From the IMG/VR virus record IMGVR_UViG_3300044630_004842, positions 1-27,727 of that record: DNA of 27,727 nucleotides. The stretch is one strand, 5' to 3'. The notes beneath the pieces are model-generated. The model saw only the letters and a list, made by a program, of their open reading frames with translations, searched no databases and was not told the origin of the DNA. Made by a program: the position numbers and the translations under genes. Source of the stretch: a virus. Shown piece by piece: positions 9,301 to 17,817 of this stretch; positions within the stretch are counted from its first letter, which is position 1; the number at the start of each line of letters is the position of its first letter.

Positions 9301-12300
9301 AACCTAAGGCAGTTACAGTGAATACATTGGATGTAATTAAATCATAGAAATTACTGTAAATCCATCCAAGTGATCCAGTTTTGTCTACTTGGGCTCCTTT
9401 CAGAAGAATATCACCTGGAGTAGGAGAAACAGATCCAAACGTTACATTCAATCCAAGAGTGCTTAATTCTTGATTTGGAGTGTAATTGGAAGGAATGTTG
9501 CCGTTTGTTTGGTTTACATGAGTTCTAATACTGTAATTTTGACCACTTAGAGCAGTGTTACCTCGTGGATTTAAAGTAAATATAGCAGAGTAAATATTAT
9601 TTTTACTCAATACAATATTACCTTCCGAAGGAATATCACTCAAAGCAAACGTAGCACTATCTAATGTTACATCTTCGCCAGCGGAAGAATTTAAATTAGA
9701 TACGACAGTTAGAGCAAATGGTTCAGATGGTTCTACATTAATTGTTACTGGATTATTAAAGTTAGCATTGCCATCTACAGTAATATCTTTTTCAAATACA
9801 ACAGGAAGTTCAAATGTAGTAACGAGACCACCCAAATCATCTGTTTCATCATCGGATGAAATTAATTGAGCCCTTTCTAAATATGTCTCTTCACCAGTGA
9901 TAGCATTAATTTTACGGTTACCAATATAAAGGTCACCGTTGGAGTTTAGACCAGTATAGAATACAATACCACCATCTTCTTTCTTAGATTGAGCATAGAA
10001 ATCCTGAATATCAGAAAGAACAACTTCTTGTCTTAGTGGGAAACCAGTTGAGTAGTTACCAGGACCAAAACCTAGATATTCGAAGGTGTGGTTGCCAGAA
10101 CGAGCAATAGATGGTCTACGAAGTTCTACATATAGTCTACCTTCAGTTGGGTATGGAGAATCACCAGAGATAGGAATTAATCTATCCTCAGAACCAGAAG
10201 TAGCATTTCCTGCTTGAGCAGCAATAGGATTAACTACGTAATCATATCTGTTTAGAGCAGGATTATTAATAAAATCTAAAATAACTTCTTTAGTTTCGCT
10301 GTTCTTAGAATCGTTAGTTGTTACTAAACCATGAACAAAGTTATCAGCAGCACAAATGGTTGGAGGAACGTCTACAATAGAAGTATCTCTAGAACCATCA
10401 GCTCTTACCTGGAACCATAGTGGATCGTTCTTATAATCTAATGGATACAGTTGAGAAATTGGCTGACTAAACTTAAAGTTTCTAAAGTTAGTACCAACTC
10501 CAGGTCCAGTTGGGAATGGTGAGATATTACCTTTAAGGCAAGTTAGGTAGTAAATACCAGCTTGCTGATTAGGAATACGTCTTTGGATTTCATCAATATC
10601 AAAGATGTAGAAAGAATCTTCAATTTGACCAGCATCCTCAACTGATATAACTCTATATTGAGTGCTGTCATCATCTTCAATAATATCGCCAGGAGTTATT
10701 GTAAGAACATTAGAATCCTTAATGCTGTATAGATAATCTTTTCTATCAGATTTACTTAATGAATTGTTTACACTTCCTACGCTGTTTTCTTTGGCTTGTA
10801 GAGAAGCAAAAATCAATACGGCATTGCCATCACCATCAAATACTGGTTCTCCATCAATGTCAAGAACAGGTTGAGTGAATACAGTATCAATAAGTGAATT
10901 ATACTCAATTCTCTTATTATCATCAATATTTTTGATGATTAAGTAATGTTCATCAGTTCCATCTACATTAAAATAACCTTGTAGGTAGCCAGAACCAGCA
11001 GAAAAACCAGACCAAGTAATTCTATTATTTGATACACTGTTTAATGTATTAAATCTGAAAGTTCCACCTTGAGGAGCATCAATTTTCACCGTAGTGAATT
11101 TCTCATTCCTCAACTGATCGTTGGTAATTCCATAATCAAATACAGTTAACTCAATAAGATTTGTTCCATTTACATTAACTTGTCTAGCAGATTGAATGCT
11201 AAATGATACTTTACTTTGTGTTTTATCACTATCAATTACTTTTACTTGATTAATGTTGTACGGATCGTATTCAAAATTAAGATCTAACTGAGATTTAGGT
11301 AATCCTAATTGCTGAGCGATTGTTCCGCCAGTTGGTTGCTGTAATTGAATTTCAAAATAAGCAAGACTTGGTGATCCAACAGCAACAGGAGCTAAAACAA
11401 TTTTTTGTGGAAGAAGTCTTCTTGTTTCGTCAGTTCTTGCTTTAAGAACAAATCCATTGAGAGGATCACGAACACCTTGAGCATACTCAGGAATTACATA
11501 TCTTAAACGATAAATTCTGTCTTGAGCTGTTCTATTATCTCTAAGTCTTCTGTAGAAAGTGTTCTTACTTCTAGCATCTTTTAAGGTATCGCCAAGTTCT
11601 TGTATTCTTCTAATAATATTAAATTGATTGCTAATTTCATTCTTCGTGTTAATATACCATTGACCAGTAGTAGTATCAGCATTTACTAAAGTAGCATCAA
11701 ATTTTACTGGGCTTTCTCTCTTATCCGAAAATACATAGAAATTCTTACCAAATCCAGCAGTAAAAGTGATTCTAGGAGTACCAGAAATTGCTTCAGATGG
11801 AGTATAGAAAAGAGCGAAAGTTTTTGGCGTAACAAATCTAGCATAGTAATATGTGTTAGTATCAATTGGCTCTGTTATGCCACCGCTAGTAATTTGTGGC
11901 AATTCTGATTCACTAGGATCACCAAATGATCTAAAGAAAACTTTATGTACTGTATTTAATGTAGAAGGAACATCAAAAACGTGTGGTACATCTGTCTGAA
12001 TTACATCAGTTTGACCAGTAATAAAGTTACATAGGTATTGATGTAGATCATAAGTTTCATCAAGAACATATTGCTGAAGTTCGATTTCTACTTCTTCGTC
12101 TACAGAATCTGTTTCTGACGAATAGATGTAAATACCAGCAGCAGCATTTTCTTTAGTCCTGGCAAGCATGATCTTGGTAGATTCATCAGGACCAAACGTG
12201 TTTGGATAGGTTGCTTCATCAGAATAATCTTCTGGAGAAGTGCTTCTTCCTGGAGCAATTACATAATAAACTGTGTTAGTTTGGAATCCTCTTGGGAGAC

Positions 12301-15300
12301 GAATAACTCTTTTATCTGGATTCGTTCCTTCTCTTGCCTTAGGAACAAGACGAACAGCAGTTCCTGTTTCAAAATTGTGTGGGTTTGAAGTACCACCACC
12401 AACATTAACAGTGAACAGTGTTGCTCTAGAAGCAAGATTAGCAGTATCGACAACTGGTTCTACACGAGTTACATTATTAAATTCTGGTTCAGTTCTGGTA
12501 ATTCCAACAAGATCACCTGGATCAGCGTCAGTACCAATAGCTCCAGTAATAATACCATTAAATGTAGTAATTGTGCTAGCAATATCAGCACAATCATTAG
12601 CTGAATCATAGACTCCAGCTTGACCAGAAAGATCACCAATAACAGTATTATCGATGTACTGAGTTAAATTGTGATCACCTTGAATAGTAATCACCTGATT
12701 TCTCATTGCCTGGATAGCAAGATCTCTTACTTGAGTATAAACTTGAACAGCCTGAGTTCTTTCTCCATTAAGTAAATTAGGCTGAAGTACATATACTCTA
12801 GCAGCATCATAAACTCTACTATTACCGCCGTATTTAATATTATAAGCAATAGCATCAATAATTAATTTAACGTCATCAGTACATTGTTGATTGCCACCAG
12901 GAACTACAAATCCTGGGTTAGCAATAAGCATTCTATCAACTGCTTCCTCAGCGATTAAATTCTTATTAGCAAGAATTAAATTGGAAGCATCAACTTCTTT
13001 GCCGCCAAGAGGAGTTAAACCTTGATTAAGAATCAAGAATATATTTACAAAATACTCCTGAATAATAGTAGCAACACCAGAACACTCAGGATAGCCATTG
13101 CCAGCAGTAGGACCCCAAGTGCTGGTATCTTGTATTAAAGTATTATCTTTTTTAGCTGGAGTCGCTGCCCAAGAACCAACAAGATTAGAATCACTATCTA
13201 CAATTGATGTTGTTTTTGGTAATTCAAAATATAGATAAGCAGAAGAAGAATTTAAGTTTGCTGGAACAGACAAACCTTGGTCTAATTTACTGCCAAGATT
13301 ACCTAGCTCAATTCGGTTAGCATCAATAATTTTCTTAACATATACGTTGTTGGGAATAACTGGGTTTAATTGTACTGGTGTAGCACCAGGATTCAATTTA
13401 CCATCAGTAAAATTAATTAGATTGTAATCATACTGGGTTACTTTCATTCCAATCAAGATTCCACTTGTGTCACCAATATCGACAACAGCAGAACCCTGTG
13501 TCGTTACACAATTTCTGATGAGATAATCATAATTTCTCATCGTCGAAATACAAAGATTCTTGACGTAATCAAGAGCTTCTACTGTCTCGTTTAATTCATT
13601 GGAAATGTATGCTAATTGACCACCAATATAATAACCTTCGGCAGCTTGAATGGTATTAATATTACCACCAAGACGTAAATCTTGAATTACAGCATCAACA
13701 AAATAACCAATGTCTCTTTCACATGTAGAAATTTCGATGTTAGTATTTGTTAGAAGATTTGGATACTTTTGTGTAATATATCCGTATGCTTCTTGTTGAA
13801 TAAATGTCTTATTGGTTTCAATGATATTCGAAGCATCCTGTGCTCTATTATCAATTGAAATGCCATCTGGATTTAAAGTTTCTAATGAAACGGTATACTT
13901 TTTAAATCCGTTTGGTGTAACTGAAGAAAAATATTCTTCTGTAGTTCCAGCAGGTGATTTTAACTTAAGATAAATCTTTTCATCTGTTTTGGCACCTAGT
14001 CTATATCCACTAATTGATGTAGATGGTCTATCAAATGGATCATAAGAATCATCGCTACCATAGTAAAGTTTTGTTTGGTTAGCTACATCTTTGGATACTT
14101 GTAAAGCAATCGAATAGTACTTAAGCTCTACTTCATTGAAAGCACTATCATCAATTTCTTTTACAGGGATGATATCTGTAATATATCCACCCTTATCTTG
14201 GTTGAAGGAGAATCCTTTGAATCCAACAGCATGAAGTGAAGTGTTACCGAAGTTAGAGTTGGAGTTGGTGATGGACATGTCACCACCAGATTCCATTAAG
14301 AAGTGATCAAAGAAGCCTACAGCGAATACCGAAACACACTGAATGAAAGCGTCATCAGAAGCACGAATGTGGAAGTTTCTCCAGTCATCCTTCCAGTAAG
14401 CATCACCTTTGCTGTGATAAGGAATTGTAGCAAAAGCATCTACAAGTGACGCCTGATTCCAAGTATTACTAAATTCATCATAGCGAATAAACGCTCTATC
14501 ATCTCTTTGTAGAGAAACACCAGTATACTGGGCAACAACCATCGACTTGAATCCAGTTGCCTTAGATCCATCCGCCCACATACCACACTGACCCCAGGTG
14601 GATCTAATCGAGCAGTTGAATACGTATGGCGAAGCAGATTCTACAGAGTCAATCTCTGCTTGTGCTCTGGCGCTAAGATTTAATGATGGAGTTGTCGAAT
14701 TGCTATATCCGTTTTCATTAATATCAAGACCCAAAATTGCTGGTGTAGTAGCAACTTGATACTCAAATATTCTTGGATCTTCTTGATCAACAGCAGTTAC
14801 TTTAAAAGTGCCATTTAGTAGATCATTAAGACCGTTATCTACAATAGCAACATACTGGTTTACAAAATATCCATGAGCAATTTTAGTAGTAGCTACAATC
14901 GTAGTTCTGGATGGATTTGTTGACTGCTTAAGACGAATATTTACAATACTTCTGGTATCAGAAAGAGGACCAACAATTCTATTTTCTTGTGGTAATGCTT
15001 CTAAGTCACCATCATCAATTGTTGGTTGGAATAAAGCGAAAGCAGTAGCGACTTTATTGTAATACAGATCTAGATCATCTAGATCGGCATAAGTCATAAT
15101 AGTAATCTTGTGGTGAGAATACTCAGGAATTGCTAATTGAGTATTGTTACCCTTTTGGAAATAAACCTTACCTACTTTGTCGTTGTTGTCATATAAAGGA
15201 GAATTCTCGGAAAGATCACCATCTTTAATAGTAAACTGCCAAATATAGCAACCACCAGTTAGATTAAAGATTGAAGTTCTTTCTTGTGTTCCGTCAGCAG

Positions 15301-16840
15301 GATCAGGTACATAAAGAGGACGTACAATTGTTCTACGAAGATCATAACCAATTAGAGAACACCCCCTAGGAACGATAGCACCGCCAGTAGAAGCGTTAAA
15401 TTTGTATAAAACGTTATCTGGATTGCTGAGATCAAGAATTGAGTTGTCTTGCCACTCTTCAAGTGCTCTGTTGTAATTAAATACAGGAATGTCTCCTGTA
15501 ATTTGAACATTAGCAAGACTTGTGATGTCTCCATCAGAAATAGCAGTCGTTATAATACCGATTAAAGTATCAATAGTTGCTTGAACATCGACACAAGTGG
15601 CAACATTACCTGATGGTAGATTTGGAACTACTGGACCACCAGAATTATAAACAGCTGGACCAGAAAGAATATTCAAATCTTTAGAATAAAGCTGATTGGT
15701 TACAGCTTTTTTCATCATTACTTTAGCAGCATTAAAAGCAATAACAGATTGTGCTTCTTCTCCTAAAAGACCATTCGAAATAGGAAGACCTTCTTTTGTA
15801 AAATATGATTTGGCAGCAGCCACAATATTGGCATTTCCGCCGTTAGCGAGGTCAGCAGCAACAGCATCAACAATGTAACCAATATCTCTTTTACACTTAG
15901 ATTCACCAAGACCGATGGTTTCGATAGTCTCTTCAGGAAGATATTCTAAATTGCCATCATTAATTACATCAGTGACAATTGCTGTAAGAGTGGCAATTGT
16001 AGTTTGAATGTTAGCACATGAATTAACATTTGTATTTGAACCAGTAAGAGGATCAATAGTGAGTGTCAAATCTTTAAATGTTAGCTGATTTGCTACAGCA
16101 GCCTTCATTAAATCTCTGGCTTTATTAAATGCTGTAGTAGATTCTGCTTCTTCTCCCTGAAGACCATTATCAATCCAAGCAGTTCCAGAATTATTAAAAT
16201 AATTTTGTAAAAATTTACGGGTATAGCGATTTCCACCACCAAGCAACACATCCAAAGATACCGCATCAACAAAATATCCAATATCACGCTGACATTTAGC
16301 TGAATTTGGATTTGTGAAGGTTGGGTGAGTAATAGCAATTTGAGCAAAAGCACCGTCAACAATTTCTTGACGATTTTTTTGAATCAAACGATATGAGTCA
16401 AATCCTCTGTTCAAAACACTGTTTACAGGATCGCCAGGAACTACCCAATCAGTACCCCAAGCAGCTTCATCATATTCGATGGCAATTTCGCCAAATGCTC
16501 TATCAATAATTTCTTGTCTATTTGCAATAATAAGTTCTTTAGCATCAAAATAACGTTGCTTTTCCCCACGATCAACTTCAACTAGTCCAGGTCTGTTGTC
16601 AATAAAGTGATCGCCAGGCATCAACATGATGCTAAACTGGTCAAATCTATCGTTATCTTGACCAGGAAGATACGAATATCTTGCTACTTCAATAAAGGCT
16701 CTTTGAATTGTTTTGAATGGACGTAGAGGAGAATTACCTCTATTATCTAATTCATCAGTAGCATTAAAATCGTCTGGAGAAACATATAGATATTTACCAG
16801 TTTTGCTTGAATACAGATTATCAAGTCTTGTAAGAGCCAT
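6326..16840 (-). CDS. Giant virion structural protein (tail fibre/baseplate-associated), 3504 residues
   Basis: This single uninterrupted frame opens with MALTRLDNLYSSKTGKYLYV at ATG 16838-16840 and is the first gene after the late promoter. The N-terminus (about 1-110, with RGNSPLRPFKTIQRAF and SIMLMPGDHFIDN) resembles the start of a right-handed beta-helix fold. A helical module with CxRDIGYxVDAV recurs near residues 185, 317 and 1040, with a weaker copy near 1325 (CTDDVKLIIDAI). Most copies end in a second Cys (C-x-D/N-x-Q-x-TI). Residues about 740-900 carry a conserved, Trp- and aromatic-rich segment (WGQCGMWADGSKATGFKS). The last third is beta-repetitive, with VDSTTGNTVIAGTLDL-type units near 3180-3290, as in fibre shafts. 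Very large proteins of this kind occur in the structural regions of cyanomyoviruses. I infer a long tail-fibre or baseplate rim protein; no enzymatic motif is visible. The ribosome site is weak. Confidence 0.85.
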   Translation of the reverse strand: MALTRLDNLYSSKTGKYLYVSPDDFNATDELDNRGNSPLRPFKTIQRAFIEVARYSYLPGQDNDRFDQFSIMLMPGDHFIDNRPGLVEVDRGEKQRYFDAKELIIANRQEIIDRAFGEIAIEYDEAAWGTDWVVPGDPVNSVLNRGFDSYRLIQKNRQEIVDGAFAQIAITHPTFTNPNSAKCQRDIGYFVDAVSLDVLLGGGNRYTRKFLQNYFNNSGTAWIDNGLQGEEAESTTAFNKARDLMKAAVANQLTFKDLTLTIDPLTGSNTNVNSCANIQTTIATLTAIVTDVINDGNLEYLPEETIETIGLGESKCKRDIGYIVDAVAADLANGGNANIVAAAKSYFTKEGLPISNGLLGEEAQSVIAFNAAKVMMKKAVTNQLYSKDLNILSGPAVYNSGGPVVPNLPSGNVATCVDVQATIDTLIGIITTAISDGDITSLANVQITGDIPVFNYNRALEEWQDNSILDLSNPDNVLYKFNASTGGAIVPRGCSLIGYDLRRTIVRPLYVPDPADGTQERTSIFNLTGGCYIWQFTIKDGDLSENSPLYDNNDKVGKVYFQKGNNTQLAIPEYSHHKITIMTYADLDDLDLYYNKVATAFALFQPTIDDGDLEALPQENRIVGPLSDTRSIVNIRLKQSTNPSRTTIVATTKIAHGYFVNQYVAIVDNGLNDLLNGTFKVTAVDQEDPRIFEYQVATTPAILGLDINENGYSNSTTPSLNLSARAQAEIDSVESASPYVFNCSIRSTWGQCGMWADGSKATGFKSMVVAQYTGVSLQRDDRAFIRYDEFSNTWNQASLVDAFATIPYHSKGDAYWKDDWRNFHIRASDDAFIQCVSVFAVGFFDHFLMESGGDMSITNSNSNFGNTSLHAVGFKGFSFNQDKGGYITDIIPVKEIDDSAFNEVELKYYSIALQVSKDVANQTKLYYGSDDSYDPFDRPSTSISGYRLGAKTDEKIYLKLKSPAGTTEEYFSSVTPNGFKKYTVSLETLNPDGISIDNRAQDASNIIETNKTFIQQEAYGYITQKYPNLLTNTNIEISTCERDIGYFVDAVIQDLRLGGNINTIQAAEGYYIGGQLAYISNELNETVEALDYVKNLCISTMRNYDYLIRNCVTTQGSAVVDIGDTSGILIGMKVTQYDYNLINFTDGKLNPGATPVQLNPVIPNNVYVKKIIDANRIELGNLGSKLDQGLSVPANLNSSSAYLYFELPKTTSIVDSDSNLVGSWAATPAKKDNTLIQDTSTWGPTAGNGYPECSGVATIIQEYFVNIFLILNQGLTPLGGKEVDASNLILANKNLIAEEAVDRMLIANPGFVVPGGNQQCTDDVKLIIDAIAYNIKYGGNSRVYDAARVYVLQPNLLNGERTQAVQVYTQVRDLAIQAMRNQVITIQGDHNLTQYIDNTVIGDLSGQAGVYDSANDCADIASTITTFNGIITGAIGTDADPGDLVGITRTEPEFNNVTRVEPVVDTANLASRATLFTVNVGGGTSNPHNFETGTAVRLVPKAREGTNPDKRVIRLPRGFQTNTVYYVIAPGRSTSPEDYSDEATYPNTFGPDESTKIMLARTKENAAAGIYIYSSETDSVDEEVEIELQQYVLDETYDLHQYLCNFITGQTDVIQTDVPHVFDVPSTLNTVHKVFFRSFGDPSESELPQITSGGITEPIDTNTYYYARFVTPKTFALFYTPSEAISGTPRITFTAGFGKNFYVFSDKRESPVKFDATLVNADTTTGQWYINTKNEISNQFNIIRRIQELGDTLKDARSKNTFYRRLRDNRTAQDRIYRLRYVIPEYAQGVRDPLNGFVLKARTDETRRLLPQKIVLAPVAVGSPSLAYFEIQLQQPTGGTIAQQLGLPKSQLDLNFEYDPYNINQVKVIDSDKTQSKVSFSIQSARQVNVNGTNLIELTVFDYGITNDQLRNEKFTTVKIDAPQGGTFRFNTLNSVSNNRITWSGFSAGSGYLQGYFNVDGTDEHYLIIKNIDDNKRIEYNSLIDTVFTQPVLDIDGEPVFDGDGNAVLIFASLQAKENSVGSVNNSLSKSDRKDYLYSIKDSNVLTITPGDIIEDDDSTQYRVISVEDAGQIEDSFYIFDIDEIQRRIPNQQAGIYYLTCLKGNISPFPTGPGVGTNFRNFKFSQPISQLYPLDYKNDPLWFQVRADGSRDTSIVDVPPTICAADNFVHGLVTTNDSKNSETKEVILDFINNPALNRYDYVVNPIAAQAGNATSGSEDRLIPISGDSPYPTEGRLYVELRRPSIARSGNHTFEYLGFGPGNYSTGFPLRQEVVLSDIQDFYAQSKKEDGGIVFYTGLNSNGDLYIGNRKINAITGEETYLERAQLISSDDETDDLGGLVTTFELPVVFEKDITVDGNANFNNPVTINVEPSEPFALTVVSNLNSSAGEDVTLDSATFALSDIPSEGNIVLSKNNIYSAIFTLNPRGNTALSGQNYSIRTHVNQTNGNIPSNYTPNQELSTLGLNVTFGSVSPTPGDILLKGAQVDKTGSLGWIYSNFYDLITSNVFTVTALGSNIVQFTLQVGVTNSQIGITQGSKLKIGGFTGRYANLNGLRTVGTVTTNTFQVISPFIISTSVDDPTIIPAGWSIEISRNSWKEFGVLGAETLRTNTQNYGDFKLGINTLARAKHGTDGDQLTGFVSQAVDPRANLDIVGNAFISGRTLSTSPNNFINNPLLSNRTFNKVDHAFIVGFDPKTNAPQDEVVLRVASTTIGTASNAGGRIGINTTLSELDRNFVVKGNARITNDLKLESNLAVNGGSLTTTSTSFNILDTIATDVNAFSVAEELNIANITNENQLINIGNVSNTQEFNIGRFVQTSQLWIHSNSTNSLVDIGTVSESSTNTSIIRMGGAFGKLSNVESLFKIRNRFTEIDGNLSIGTYNPPGTGFSEFQTNSREVEMFSRNISTLDFATSVTRLNIGGAGGFTTINNTLVGKNAAEINGDITLIGGLNAGAFTVRRGSFGTPTTIHVRGNIDLLNVDIFKKVIISRTIDTQGLSFWGGTTYQVDPANAEDYFLPIGEQSFNEFGIGDYVLIDRSVQVTGQDTVASPVGEQYSELVQVIELTNLNDISDLPLRIKVKRARNALTGEGLMISGPNVGSSTGVYRYLRTDHPDNAVLVKYTLANDVSYIDEVSGLNNPGSGTVQTIATGVFSGSVIPGDILRFSDSELANVNAINQTTNQLFRINDGGNPATTVFQVDSTTGNTVIAGTLDLNKTFTLIGSSTTNQDRFVITNGTTQRFAVDSATGNTCIFGNLGVGGSNCDRFTVDGSTSSTTLRGGNLLITDNNPVDDGDGGLVFGQKLFLQNTTGNLTISGTLTTEGSGTSTFAGDVKINGGDLTVNKIVSDGDGGTLEQKLFEIGNDGSMDFAGVNGFFTPSGARKWVYVGGGEDVIEGVANVNYFLSPSADTIFKLPQNPTTGDMIRVVDVGGNLTYNISLRFRAPSTVRVQGDNTNSGQGPAIGSTYNGGELVVQSPNAALGLIYIGPLNYDGTTTGAPPSQQGWWLMEI

Positions 16841-16876
16841 AATTACCCAGACCTATGTGTGCTTTCTTCTTACGAG

Positions 16877-16884
16877 TATTTATA
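16877..16884 (-). promoter_or_regulatory. T4-type late promoter for the giant structural gene
   Basis: On the minus strand this reads TATAAATA, a perfect match to the late promoter box recognised in T4-like phages by gp55-directed RNA polymerase. It lies 36 bases upstream of the ATG of the 3504-residue gene and directly behind the terminator of the tRNA island. That position is right for restarting transcription of the late fibre operon. Confidence 0.75.
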
Positions 16885-16888
16885 CAAT

Positions 16889-16914
16889 AAAACCCCTCCC
16901 GAAGGAGAGGTTTT
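16889..16914 (-). terminator. Intrinsic terminator ending the tRNA/cpeT island
   Basis: Read on the minus strand, AAAACC-T-CTCC / TTCG / GGAG-G-GGTTTT forms a hairpin with one internal mismatch, a stable C(UUCG)G tetraloop and a U-rich exit (TTTTATTG). UUCG-loop hairpins are typical intrinsic terminators in T4-like phages. It sits 43 bases past tRNA-Asn and just before the late promoter, insulating the island from the late genes. The A-rich/U-rich flanks are symmetrical, so it could also act on the other strand. Confidence 0.8.
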
Positions 16915-16956
16915 AAAGCACACGGAAGGTCTTTTGGTTCTTGGCAGTATCGCCAA

Positions 16957-17028
16957 CTGGAGTGGTGGGATTCGAACCTACGACCAATCGGTTAACAGCC
17001 GACCGCTCTACCACTGAGCTACACTCCA
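16957..17028 (-). tRNA. trnN: tRNA-Asn (anticodon GTT)
   Basis: The cloverleaf is complete: acceptor TGGAGTG paired with CACTCCA, D-arm GCTC/GAGC, anticodon stem GTCGG/CCGAT with loop CTGTTAA (anticodon GTT), and T-arm with TTCGAAT. One A-C mismatch is visible in the T-stem and the discriminator base is G. CCA is not encoded. A small hairpin (TTGGC/GCCAA, 16941-16956) follows the 3' end. The endonuclease VII-like gene ends three bases upstream, so the two are probably cotranscribed. Confidence 0.93.
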
Positions 17029-17031
17029 TTG

Positions 17032-17448
17032 TTATGTCAAATAATTTCCCTCAAGATAATTAAGTGCCTTTTTTACGCCTTCAATACTATCACCAAGTCT
17101 CCCAATACCAACATTACAATTATCACAAATAAAACCACGAATGGTTTCAGTTCCATGAATATGATCACAAACCAGCATTTGATCAGTTTTTCCACAACAA
17201 GCACAAGGAGTGCCCAGGGGTGGTGTTTTTAAATTATATTTTTTCTTCAATTTCTTAGAAGCTGAAGGATCTTTAACACCTCCTGGTTTTCTACATTCTT
17301 TACATTCATATCTAAAACCATTTTGTGTAGAATGATTTTTGTGATAAAAATCTTTAGTTAATGGTTTTTCTTTTTTACAATACCTACAAACTCTAGTTTG
17401 TACAGCTATTTCAGATTTTTCATTAAATAGAATTTCAAGAAGTGACAT
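17032..17448 (-). CDS. Endonuclease VII-type HNH nuclease, possible free-standing homing endonuclease
   Basis: 138 residues from ATG at 17446-17448. The N-terminal half has a zinc-finger-like pair of CxxC motifs (C21-R-Y-C24 and C49-K-E-C52) in a basic context. The C-terminal half is a classic recombination endonuclease VII core (T4 gp49 family): CACC at 82-85, DHIHG at 95-99 with the metal/catalytic Asp and His, RGFICDNCN at 104-112, and GRLGDS. All key positions are present, so it should be active. At 138 residues it is a little shorter than T4 gp49 (157). Nucleases of this type occur in phages as resolvases and as mobile homing nucleases; the setting, wedged between tRNA genes, favours the latter. 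It follows a 47-residue gene by 7 bases and has no clear ribosome site of its own, suggesting translational coupling. Confidence 0.9.
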   Translation of the reverse strand: MSLLEILFNEKSEIAVQTRVCRYCKKEKPLTKDFYHKNHSTQNGFRYECKECRKPGGVKDPSASKKLKKKYNLKTPPLGTPCACCGKTDQMLVCDHIHGTETIRGFICDNCNVGIGRLGDSIEGVKKALNYLEGNYLT

Positions 17449-17455
17449 GATTAAG

Positions 17456-17599
17456 TCAGAATTTGTCTTTTTGCTTCAATTTTACCCAATTAAGTAAATT
17501 ATAGTATTCAAATTTATCGTCAGATTCCTCCTTTGTTTGGATTAGGGTTTCTAGTGCCTCGATGACCATTTCGTGATCTTTCTTAGAAAGTAAGCTCAT
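17456..17599 (-). CDS. Small hypothetical protein, 47 residues
   Basis: ATG at 17597-17599 is preceded by a good Shine-Dalgarno (GAGGGT) 7 bases upstream, and the frame ends at TGA 17456-17458. The product (MSLLSKKDHEMVIEALETLI, then TKEESDD, FEYYNLLNWVKLKQKDKF) is charged and predicted mostly helical, with no Cys and no membrane segment. I do not recognise a family. It sits 7 bases upstream of the endonuclease VII-like gene, whose own start lacks a ribosome site. Both products begin MSLL. The strong ribosome site and real-looking amino acid composition support translation. Confidence 0.7.
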   Translation of the reverse strand: MSLLSKKDHEMVIEALETLIQTKEESDDKFEYYNLLNWVKLKQKDKF

Positions 17600-17607
17600 T
17601 TTTTACC

Positions 17608-17676
17608 CTCAACTTTTTTGACGATTTTTTACCGGGAATTTTTTTCCCGATTTCATGTATTTAGTTTTTGAATTTC
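17608..17676. repeat. Diverged 69-bp direct repeat, copy 1
   Basis: This segment aligns without gaps to 19793-19861; I count 53 of 69 matching bases (about 77%). The shared core includes GATTTTTTACC, AATTTTTT and CCGATTTC. In this copy the centre forms a hairpin (CGGGAA/TTCCCG with an A5 loop on the minus strand). It lies between tRNA-Leu(TAG) and the 47-residue gene. On the minus strand it contains CTAAATA (17658-17664), a possible weak late-promoter variant for the downstream pair of genes. Confidence 0.65.
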
Positions 17677-17693
17677 GGATTTGTAATCCGAAG

Positions 17694-17773
17694 TGCCCAA
17701 GAGAGGACTCGAACCTCCACGCCGAAGCACATGATCCTAAGTCATGCGTGTATACCAATTTCACCACTTGGGC
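17694..17773 (-). tRNA. trnL: tRNA-Leu (anticodon TAG)
   Basis: Class II tRNA of 80 bases: acceptor GCCCAAG/CTTGGGC with A discriminator, D-arm containing TTGGTA, anticodon loop CTTAGGA (anticodon TAG), a variable arm with a TTCG loop (TGC-TTCG-GCG), and T-arm GGAGG-TTCGAGT-CCTCT. All canonical Leu features, including the long variable arm and A73, are present. CCA is not encoded. It reads CUA and other CUN codons. Confidence 0.95.
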
Positions 17774-17777
17774 AGTG

Positions 17778-17815
17778 ACCCCTCTGTTTGAGCATCGTTG
17801 ATAGGCTTGAGGGGT
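17778..17815 (-). other. Spacer hairpin between tRNA-Leu(TAG) and the tRNA-like element
   Basis: ACCCCTC at 17778-17784 and GAGGGGT at 17809-17815 pair perfectly over 7 bp around a 24-base loop. The hairpin fills the spacer between two tRNA-type units. It has no U-tract on the minus strand, so it is more likely a processing or stabilising stem than a terminator. Function is inferred only from position. Confidence 0.4.
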
Positions 17816-17817
17816 GT

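Larger units (their letters stand above)
16857..16923. repeat. 9-bp inverted repeat enclosing the late promoter and terminator
   Basis: GTGTGCTTT at 16857-16865 and AAAGCACAC at 16915-16923 are perfect reverse complements, 49 bases apart. Between them lie both the UUCG terminator hairpin and the TATAAATA box. A transcript crossing the region could form an outer stem around the terminator. The right arm is in the tail of the tRNA transcript and the left arm is in the 5' leader of the giant gene. No function is known. Confidence 0.5.
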
